Source: Elusimicrobia bacterium CG03_land_8_20_14_0_80_50_18
Lineage (GTDB): Bacteria; CG03
Direction: 5' to 3'
Assembly: GCA_002780705.1 (NCBI GenBank)
Contig: PEUP01000063.1
Coordinates: forward strand, 1 to 5,247
Length of the DNA stretch: 5,247 nt
The position numbers and the translations under genes are program-made. Below are positions 1-4,975 of this stretch, piece after piece (positions within the stretch are counted from its first letter, which is position 1; each line of letters begins with the position of its first letter). The notes beneath the pieces are model-generated. The model saw only the letters and a list, made by a program, of their open reading frames with translations, did not search any database and was not told where the DNA came from.

Positions 1-1732
1 AGTCCAGGCGTTCAAATAAACGCAGTGAATATTCGGCTATGGATTTCTCCATTTCTTCCGGTATCTTCGCCGGCACCGACTTGATCTTCCAGTAAGGTGA
101 ATCCGGAAGCCATTTTGCCTCATAGCCGCATATTTTTGGAAAGCCTTCAGGCAGGGCGGAATAATCCTCTTCAAGGATAGGCAGTATCTTATAGGAGTCC
201 GGCGGGTTTCCCATGACACCCAGCGTCAGATCCTTACCGCTGAGAAATTCCTCAACCAGTATCTGGTTATCATAGCCGAACTTATCCCTGATCTCGGCGA
301 CGGCATTTAGAAGTTCTTCCAGGGTGTGGGCCACACTCCTCTTGTTGATCCCGAAGCTGGAATCGCCGCAATTCGGCTTGACTATGACAGGAAAACCGAA
401 AGGGAGCTCAAAGGTCGCATCCTCATGCTTGACAAAAAAAGCCTGCGCGACAGGAATGCCCATTTCCTGCGCTATGCCTCTTATCAGCGATTTGTCATAG
501 CAGAAAGCGAGGCACTGCGGGCCCGATCCCGTGTAATGTATTCCCAACTGCTCCAGAAGAGCCGGCACATGGAGCTCCTTGCGGGGATCATTGCCGTAGC
601 CCTCGTCGCATAGATTAAGCGCGTAATCTATGCGCCCGTTCAGTTTAAGCAGATCCTGAAAAAGGCTGTCGTGATTATCCAGATAATGGAACCTGTATCC
701 CTTCAGGTCTTTCAGCGCCGATTTCATCTGATCTATCGTGTAAAAATCATCGTCATCAAAAACACAGAGAGGTTTCAGGGGATCAGGTTTATTGGGATCG
801 CCTAAAAGAACCGCCACCTCTTTCTCTTTCTTATTTTTTGTCACACACTCGGCTGTCCATTCCTTCCGGACCATGGCCGAAGCCACAATGCGCTGTTGCA
901 TCATCCCGAGGTCCTGATTGCGCAGGGAATCAGTTGAAATCTTTTTATGGAACTTTATCTCGGAAAAACCCGCGGCTTTCAGAAGTTTTGTCATGCTCTC
1001 CGGCGTATAAAGCCTTTCGGCGTAAAATTGATCGGCACTGACGCCCTTTTCGGTGTTTGTGATGATCTCGCGGGATATAAGGCTTTGCCCGTCCAATGAC
1101 AGGGAGCGCTCTCTGCAGACAAAACATTTTTTATCTATCCATTCCCATGTCCTGGACTGATAGTTTTCTTTTAAATAATCTCCGTCGCTGATGTCTATGA
1201 GGAGCTTCCCCCATGGTTTAGAAATCCTGAATATCTCTTTCAGCACCCGCAAATCATCCTGTATGGTTTCAAAATATCCGAAACTGTTGCCCATGACCAT
1301 CACCGCTTCAAAACTGTCCGGCTTATACGGCAGTTTCCGGGCATCGCCTTCTCTGAATTTAATTGAAAGCCGCTCTTTTCTGGCGGACATCTTGGCCTTC
1401 TGTATCAGATAGCGGGAACGGTCCAGCCCCTCCACCTCAGTGAATCCTTTGCGGCAGATCTCTAAAGAATGCCGGCCCTGGCCGCAGCAGAGGTCAAGAA
1501 TCCTGTCCCCTGAATCAAGCTTCAATATATCCAAAAACGCCGCGACTTCTTTTTGCGTTATGATGTCATCATCTACGACATCGCCGTCGGTTTTCAGATA
1601 AAATGAATTGAATATTTTCCGCCACCAGTCCGGACGGACATAAGCCTCCAAATTGGCCACCGGACCCAAAGACCTGCGGGGTTTTTTGCCGAGCCGTTCG
1701 CCCTGCGAGGAATTGCCGTTCTTATCGTTCAT
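1..1732 (-). CDS. SAM-dependent methyltransferase fused to D-Ala-D-Ala-ligase-like ATP-grasp domain (3' end outside window)
   Basis: An uninterrupted frame gives 577 codons before the window edge. Residues 1-60 are a leader with a PDWWRKIFNSFYLKTDGD block. Residues 60-290 are a class I methyltransferase: motif I ILDLCCGQGRHSLE (78-91), acidic residue D104 after strand 2 (EGLDRS), GDARKLPY (129-136), a NSFGYFE segment (149-155) and the late RLYTPESMTKLLKAAGF helix (240-256). From about 303 a D-Ala-D-Ala-ligase-type ATP-grasp begins: LNLCDEGYGNDPRKELHVP (372-390), LGIHYTGSGP (396-405), YDKSLIRGIAQEMGIPV (412-428), FPVIVKPNCGDSSFGI (447-462, K452 as nucleotide-binding Lys) and ILVEEFLSG (491-499). 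The metal-binding C-terminal end lies off the window. Such ligases join a carboxylate to an amine through an acyl phosphate; the substrate here is unknown. ATG 1732 is chosen because GGGAG lies 8-9 nt upstream and a stop sits two codons before. It is unlikely to be the housekeeping Ddl, given the fusion. Confidence 0.88.
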   Translation of the reverse strand, partial: MNDKNGNSSQGERLGKKPRRSLGPVANLEAYVRPDWWRKIFNSFYLKTDGDVVDDDIITQKEVAAFLDILKLDSGDRILDLCCGQGRHSLEICRKGFTEVEGLDRSRYLIQKAKMSARKERLSIKFREGDARKLPYKPDSFEAVMVMGNSFGYFETIQDDLRVLKEIFRISKPWGKLLIDISDGDYLKENYQSRTWEWIDKKCFVCRERSLSLDGQSLISREIITNTEKGVSADQFYAERLYTPESMTKLLKAAGFSEIKFHKKISTDSLRNQDLGMMQQRIVASAMVRKEWTAECVTKNKKEKEVAVLLGDPNKPDPLKPLCVFDDDDFYTIDQMKSALKDLKGYRFHYLDNHDSLFQDLLKLNGRIDYALNLCDEGYGNDPRKELHVPALLEQLGIHYTGSGPQCLAFCYDKSLIRGIAQEMGIPVAQAFFVKHEDATFELPFGFPVIVKPNCGDSSFGINKRSVAHTLEELLNAVAEIRDKFGYDNQILVEEFLSGKDLTLGVMGNPPDSYKILPILEEDYSALPEGFPKICGYEAKWLPDSPYWKIKSVPAKIPEEMEKSIAEYSLRLFERLD

Positions 1733-1745
1733 AACTTATTCTCCC

Positions 1746-1779
1746 TGCCGCCATAAAGCGGCAAACCCGCGCGCGGTTT
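1746..1779 (-). promoter_or_regulatory. Tandem hairpins just upstream of the methyltransferase/ATP-grasp start
   Basis: In the 93-nt gap on the minus strand, an AAACC...GGTTT inverted repeat with a GC-rich core (1779-1763, a near-perfect palindrome with one bulged base) is followed directly by TGCCGC-TTTATG-GCGGCA (1763-1746, 6-bp GC-rich stem, 6-nt loop). The second stem ends right at the Shine-Dalgarno GGGAG for ATG 1732. No T-run follows, so these do not look like an intrinsic terminator. They may affect mRNA stability or translation of the downstream gene. Confidence 0.4.
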
Positions 1780-1825
1780 CTCCGCAAGCTCCGTATGAAC
1801 TGAATTAAAAGCGTGTGCTTAACGG

Positions 1826-1945
1826 CTACTCCGTATCCTCTTCATCTTCATCGTCATCTTCATCACAGCCGCAATCGATCGGATGACCGCAAATCGGACA
1901 ACTCTCTTCATAATAGCGCTCTTCGCAATGCGGGCAATAAGCCAT
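1826..1945 (-). CDS. 39-residue zinc-ribbon protein with acidic C-terminal tail (LysW-like architecture)
   Basis: A tiny protein with six Cys: CPHC (4-7), CPIC (16-19) followed by GH, and CGC (25-27). The two CxxC knuckles eight residues apart, with the Gly after the second, are typical of a short zinc ribbon, so it probably binds one zinc ion. Residues 28-39 are almost entirely Asp/Glu (11 of 12) and the last residue is Glu. The gene is well supported by the strong AAGGAGGAG Shine-Dalgarno 2 to 10 nt before ATG 1945 and by the promoter upstream. It lies 93 nt ahead of the methyltransferase/ATP-grasp fusion in the same direction, presumably co-transcribed. A zinc ribbon plus acidic tail ending in Glu resembles LysW/AmCP carrier proteins, but it is shorter and lacks their EDWGE ending. 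It could equally be an uncharacterised metal-binding accessory protein. That it is a gene is fairly secure; its function is not known. Confidence 0.75.
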   Translation of the reverse strand: MAYCPHCEERYYEESCPICGHPIDCGCDEDDDEDEEDTE

Positions 1946-2017
1946 AACTCCTCCTTCGGGGACGGGCTGAACACCGCCACGCTCCATCACAAAAGCCGCA
2001 ACAAACTATTGGCTGTT

Positions 2018-2104
2018 TCATTTCAATATATTTTGATTGTGCGCGGGAAAACGGGAAAGTTTTTCCGTCAGCATGCGCGCGCGACGCGTTGTTTCAGAAT
2101 TCAT
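2018..2104 (-). CDS. Short upstream ORF, 28 codons, possible leader peptide or remnant N-terminus
   Basis: The ORF starts at ATG 2104, with AAAGGA 4 nt upstream, and ends at TGA 2020-2018. It encodes a basic 28-residue peptide beginning MNSETTRRARMLTEKL, with four Arg in the first 20 residues and no run of one amino acid that would suggest classical attenuation. It is in the same frame as the zinc-ribbon gene downstream. Only two stops (TGA at 2020-2018 and TAG at 2008-2006) separate it from a frame that is then open through the zinc-ribbon ATG. It may be a translated leader ORF, the remains of a longer gene broken by stops, or chance. The start codon lies in the loop of a small hairpin. I recognise no family. 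Confidence 0.35.
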   Translation of the reverse strand: MNSETTRRARMLTEKLSRFPAHNQNILK

Positions 2105-2110
2105 AAATTC
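2097..2110 (-). promoter_or_regulatory. Small hairpin around the upstream ORF start
   Basis: On the minus strand GAATT (2110-2106) and AATTC (2101-2097) can form a 5-bp stem with a TATG loop that exposes the upstream ORF start codon and partly covers its Shine-Dalgarno. The stem is AU-rich and weak. It is noted because it sits exactly on the initiation site. Confidence 0.25.
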
Positions 2111-2156
2111 CTTTGCAACAGGCCATTCCAATTTAAGACAGCATAATCGCACCAGC

Positions 2157-2184
2157 ATTGTACTAAAGTTTTTTGCCTTGTCAA
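2157..2184 (-). promoter_or_regulatory. Near-consensus sigma70 promoter for the zinc-ribbon/methyltransferase unit
   Basis: On the minus strand the -35 box is TTGACA (2184-2179, perfect) and the -10 box is TACAAT (2162-2157, five of six), separated by 16 bp with an A-rich stretch in the spacer. The -35 box starts 2 nt after the DUF3307 stop codon. The predicted transcription start is near 2150, giving a leader of about 205 nt before the zinc-ribbon start codon. This is the best promoter match in the window. Confidence 0.7.
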
Positions 2185-2186
2185 GC

Positions 2187-2903
2187 TCAGAAAGCGGCGT
2201 ATGTGTTCACGAGATAAACGCAGAAACCGACCAATGACGAAAAAACCAGAGATATAATCCCTCTATAGAGCGGCTGCCTTCTCATGCCCGAGAGCCGCAA
2301 AAGAAAAAGGCAGGGCATAAGAAGATACCAAAGCCCGCTTTTCATTACAATAATGACCACAAGAGCGCGCTCAATAACGCCGTAACTCCTCTCAAATCTG
2401 TTAAGCTCATCTATCTCCACTTTATAAACGCTCTTGTCCATATAGTAGAGCAGCACAACCCCGCCCCATCCGGCAAGAAGCGCTCCTGAAAGAATATTCA
2501 GAAAAGCGGTATCGTTGTACAGAATCAGCCATTCGGCGGGAAGCAGTCTCCCGTAGTAAGCAACATCAGACGAAAAAGGGAACAGCAGCGCGATGAAAAT
2601 GAAAGCGACATGCAGAAACTGGTCAATAAGAAAATATGATATTTTGTCATCTTCCGGATTTTTCCAGAGATTGACCTTTGTATAGTCCTGATAACTGTGA
2701 ACGGCGATTAGAAGAATTATGTAAGCCCAGAAGGAATATGACCTCAGGCTCCCGAGAAAAAATAACACCGTCATGGCGGCATGGATGACGCTGTGGGCAA
2801 GACAACCTGCGTAGCTCCTCTTCTTCCAAGCGAAGACCCCGTCAAACTGAAGCGGAAAATCCGCTACGACATGAGCCAGGAAAAGCCGTGCTAAAGCTGC
2901 CAT
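2187..2903 (-). CDS. DUF3307 family multi-pass membrane protein
   Basis: A 238-residue integral membrane protein. The N-terminus carries the DUF3307 hallmark HVVADFPLQ (H11, D15, Q19), a His pair in HSVIH (H37, H41), HSYQDYTK (H69, D73, K76) and DQFLH (D94, H98). This repeated His/Asp pattern within or next to membrane helices is typical of the family, whose biochemical function is unknown to me. Hydrophobic segments lie near 42-52, 57-71, 93-110, 131-153, 178-203 and 214-233, giving about five to six spans. The start at 2903 has AAGGAG 5 nt upstream, inside the 3' end of the cyclic-nucleotide-binding gene, so the two overlap by 13 nt and are probably translationally coupled. The clustered His/Asp residues could suggest a metal site, but that is speculation. 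The gene ends immediately before a strong promoter for the next unit, and no intrinsic terminator is visible between them. Confidence 0.85.
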   Translation of the reverse strand: MAALARLFLAHVVADFPLQFDGVFAWKKRSYAGCLAHSVIHAAMTVLFFLGSLRSYSFWAYIILLIAVHSYQDYTKVNLWKNPEDDKISYFLIDQFLHVAFIFIALLFPFSSDVAYYGRLLPAEWLILYNDTAFLNILSGALLAGWGGVVLLYYMDKSVYKVEIDELNRFERSYGVIERALVVIIVMKSGLWYLLMPCLFLLRLSGMRRQPLYRGIISLVFSSLVGFCVYLVNTYAAF

Positions 2904-3781
2904 TTCTGCTCCTTGAGCCGGCTTTTCATGAGATCCTCCTGCTTCGTCCTCAAATTAATTATGACAGGGTTTATCATATTGCATATCGTTCCCACAAGTA
3001 TCCTGTCCTCAAGAGCCGGATCTTTTTCGGAAGCGAGGGCAATAAAACCTGCAAGCCCGTCTTCCCCCGCTATGGGCGCGAAAAAACGCATACCGGGAAC
3101 ATCTTTTACATTGTCATCGCAGAACGCCTCGCCCGAGGCAAGCCTGAGGATAAAGGGAGTGTCGCCGGAAATTGACACATCTTCCATCGCGGGAATAGCC
3201 GCGATGAGATTATACTCATTCTCATATAAGCTTCGCGTGTACAGGGCCGCGGCGGAAACAGGAAGGGAATTAATGAGCTCCGGCAATATTTTCTCCGCAA
3301 GCTCTGCAAGGCTGGCGCAGGTGGCCATGATTCTGGCTGTTTGATAGAGTGTGGTGAAATACCTGTCCATGTTCCGCAGACGCGACGAAGATATCGCGAG
3401 CATCTTCATAAGTATGCTGAAACTCTTGCGCGGCTTGTCCGAAAGAAACGCCTCAAAGGCCTCTCCTTTGATACTGAGAATGTCACACTCCATTGGAGCG
3501 AAAGCGTCCGCCGAACGGGGGGCGTTCTCAAAAAAAGACATCTCGCCGAAGAGATCCCCGTCGCGAAGCACCGCCAAGGTCTTGAAACCGGAAGATATCT
3601 TTTTTCTTATGCTGACCACGCCGCTGACAAGAAAATAGATATCCTTGCCGGTATCACCCTCGGAAAAAACGAGAGAACCCTCCTGATATGTTTTTATTTC
3701 CGAGATTGCCGCCAGCGCCTCAAGTTCGTCCTCATCCAGCGCCGCGAAAAGAGCTATGCTCTCAAGCTTTTTTTTCAGCAT
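2891..3781 (-). CDS. Cyclic nucleotide-binding domain protein with C-terminal GAF-like domain
   Basis: A 296-residue cytoplasmic protein. Residues 1-125 form a CRP/PKA-type cyclic nucleotide-binding beta-roll, with the phosphate-binding cassette DLFGEMSFFENAPRSADAF (76-94). It retains the Gly-Glu pair (G79, E80) and the Arg-Ser-Ala (89-91) that contact the ribose and cyclic phosphate in known members, so ligand binding is plausible. A helical linker (about 120-150) leads to an alpha/beta domain (about 155-275) whose pattern resembles a GAF domain, including a FFAPIAGEDGLAGFIALAS stretch. This second assignment is weaker. There is no helix-turn-helix, so it is not a CRP-like transcription factor. 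The start is supported by AGGTGAGG about 8 nt upstream and by the TGATG junction with the upstream PilT-like gene. The 3' end overlaps the DUF3307 gene by 13 nt. Context suggests a sensor that tunes pilus motor activity, which is inference; cAMP, cGMP or no ligand all remain possible. Confidence 0.88.
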   Translation of the reverse strand: MLKKKLESIALFAALDEDELEALAAISEIKTYQEGSLVFSEGDTGKDIYFLVSGVVSIRKKISSGFKTLAVLRDGDLFGEMSFFENAPRSADAFAPMECDILSIKGEAFEAFLSDKPRKSFSILMKMLAISSSRLRNMDRYFTTLYQTARIMATCASLAELAEKILPELINSLPVSAAALYTRSLYENEYNLIAAIPAMEDVSISGDTPFILRLASGEAFCDDNVKDVPGMRFFAPIAGEDGLAGFIALASEKDPALEDRILVGTICNMINPVIINLRTKQEDLMKSRLKEQKWQL

Positions 3782-4896
3782 CAGAACTTCCTCACCTTTT
3801 TTTCAGCTTCCGGCGCCGACTGCGCGAGAGGGCCCGTCGTCTTTATTTTTATTTTCAGGTCGTTTGGATTATTGCTTATGCTCATCGCCTCTTCCTCGCT
3901 TATCTTATCCTCGGTTATAAGGCGGAAAAGCGACTGGTTGAGCGTTGCCATTTTGTAGAAAGAAGCTGAATCCGCTATAAACTGCTGTATCTTACCCGGC
4001 TGGTTCTCCTCTATGGCCTTGGCAATCACGGGGGTGTTAATCATGATTTCGTGGGCGGCGACGCGGCTCTTACCGTCCTTTGTCCTGCAGAGCCTCTGCG
4101 AAATAATGGCCACCAGCGTCAGAGCGAGCTGGTGGCGCACGAAATCATGGCCGTCCGGAGGAAAAGAATCGACTACCCTCTCTATCGTCTGTTTAGCGTC
4201 GTTGGTGTGAAGTGTGGAAAAAACAAGATGGCCGGTTTCCGCCGCGCTCAGGGCTATTGATATAGAGTCCGCGTCCCTCATCTCTCCCACGAGTATGACA
4301 TCCGGATCCTGACGCAGAGCTCTTTTCAGAGAGCTCTCCCATGAAACGGTGTCCATGCCTATTTCGCGCTGATTCACGATGGACATGGCGTCTTTGTGCA
4401 CAAACTCTATCGGGTCTTCCACGGTTATTATGTTGAGTTTTTCTGTTTTGTTTATCTCGTTTATCATCGCAGCGAGCGTCGTAGATTTACCTGAACCCGT
4501 GGGGCCGACGACAAGAACCAGACCGTTGGGTTTCCTCACTATTTCTTTGAGAACCTGCGGGAGCCCCATCTCATCTATGGATGGTATGTTTTCGGGTATC
4601 AGCCGGAAGACGCCGCCGGGCGAGCTCTTCTGGAAAAAAAGATTTCCTCTGAATCTGCCCATACCTTCTATCGCCACGGCAAAGTCATATTCTTTTTCCT
4701 CAACAAATCGGAAATATTTTTTTTCGCCGACAGCCGATTTAAAAAGATCTTCTATATCCACCGCGCTTAAAGGCGGCGCGTCACTTTTGGTGAGATGGCC
4801 GTTCACCCTGTATATGGGCGGCTGGCCGCATTTCAGATGTAGGTCGCTGCCGTTCAGCTCCACCAGTCTTTTAAGATAGTCGTTAAGTTCATTCAT
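3781..4896 (-). CDS. Second PilT/PilU-like type IV pilus ATPase, complete
   Basis: A 371-residue GspE/PilT-superfamily ATPase predicted to power pilus retraction or modulate the neighbouring PilT. The N-terminal PAS-like region (1-105) carries the PilT-type opening (LVELNGSDLHLKCGQPP) and is followed by the RecA-like core. Walker A is GPTGSGKST (131-139, K137), the Asp box is around D161-E164 (EDPIEF), Walker B is DPDVILVGEMRD (197-208, E205) and the His box is STLHTNDA (H230). The ATPase looks catalytically intact. The AIRNLIRE region is replaced by AIEENQPGK (294-302), and the segment after it is also unlike PilT, so this is a PilU-like or specialised paralogue. The tail after 345 is charged. 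The start at 4896 is preferred over an in-frame ATG at 4950 because AAAGGAGA sits about 9 nt upstream and the encoded start (MNELNDYLKRL) matches PilT N-termini. The stop overlaps the next start by one base (TGATG), indicating translational coupling. Confidence 0.93.
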   Translation of the reverse strand: MNELNDYLKRLVELNGSDLHLKCGQPPIYRVNGHLTKSDAPPLSAVDIEDLFKSAVGEKKYFRFVEEKEYDFAVAIEGMGRFRGNLFFQKSSPGGVFRLIPENIPSIDEMGLPQVLKEIVRKPNGLVLVVGPTGSGKSTTLAAMINEINKTEKLNIITVEDPIEFVHKDAMSIVNQREIGMDTVSWESSLKRALRQDPDVILVGEMRDADSISIALSAAETGHLVFSTLHTNDAKQTIERVVDSFPPDGHDFVRHQLALTLVAIISQRLCRTKDGKSRVAAHEIMINTPVIAKAIEENQPGKIQQFIADSASFYKMATLNQSLFRLITEDKISEEEAMSISNNPNDLKIKIKTTGPLAQSAPEAEKKVRKF

Positions 4897-4915
4897 ATTT
4901 CCAGTCTCCTTTGCG

Positions 4916-4945
4916 ATTCTAACATAAGACGGCCTTCGTCCGCAA
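4916..4945 (-). promoter_or_regulatory. Possible weak internal promoter before the second PilT-like gene
   Basis: In the 79-nt gap between the two PilT-like genes the minus strand shows TGTTAGAAT, an extended -10 (TAGAAT at 4921-4916), and TTGCGG (4945-4940, three of six) 18 bp upstream. A start about 7 nt downstream would leave only about 12 nt before the ATG, with the Shine-Dalgarno at the very 5' end, so it is marginal. Read-through from pilT is sufficient to explain expression. Confidence 0.2.
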
Positions 4946-4975
4946 CCCAATTTTTCTGCAGGAGGGGCAAGAGCA

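Larger units (their letters stand above)
1946..2150 (-). promoter_or_regulatory. Long 5' leader of the zinc-ribbon mRNA
   Basis: About 205 nt separate the predicted transcription start from the zinc-ribbon start codon. The leader holds a 28-codon upstream ORF (listed separately), a GC-alternating stretch around 2070-2087 and overlapping potential hairpins built from GGAAA/TTTCC and GGAAAAC/GTTTTCC arms around 2045-2066. It ends with a strong Shine-Dalgarno, AAGGAGGAG, just before the ATG. I do not recognise a known riboswitch class. The length and the extra ORF suggest a regulatory leader, but an uneventful untranslated region is equally possible. Confidence 0.4.

Noticed and set aside
1809..1820. 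AAGC-ACAC-GCTT hairpin after the zinc-ribbon stop, followed by TTAATT, as a terminator
   Set aside because: Only a 4-bp AU/GC stem and no true U-run; too weak to call termination.
1908..2021. Cys-containing 37-codon minus-strand ORF starting at ATG 2021 (MKQPIVCCGFC...)
   Set aside because: It overlaps the zinc-ribbon gene in another frame, has no clear Shine-Dalgarno, and turns Arg/Leu-rich where it runs over the Shine-Dalgarno and start of the real gene.
2070..2087. GCGCGC/GCATGC-rich stretch as a repeat or protein-binding site
   Set aside because: Short alternating GC with no second copy in the window; within the upstream ORF it reads as Arg/Ala codons.
1883..2237. Plus-strand ORFs of 87 and 66 codons over the leader region
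   Set aside because: They lie antisense to the zinc-ribbon gene, its promoter and leader; the translations show no recognisable domain and I saw no convincing Shine-Dalgarno.
3341..3958. 205-codon plus-strand ORF opposite the cNMP-binding and PilT-like genes
   Set aside because: It is antisense to two clearly identified genes, basic and low in recognisable motifs; a shadow of their codon pattern.
4379..4879. 166-codon plus-strand ORF opposite the PilT-like gene
   Set aside because: Antisense to the conserved ATPase core (Walker A region), Ser/Pro-rich with no family resemblance; a shadow ORF.
4896..4950. Alternative start at 4950 for the second PilT-like gene, adding 18 residues
   Set aside because: The added residues are unlike PilT N-termini, while ATG 4896 has AAAGGAGA at good spacing.
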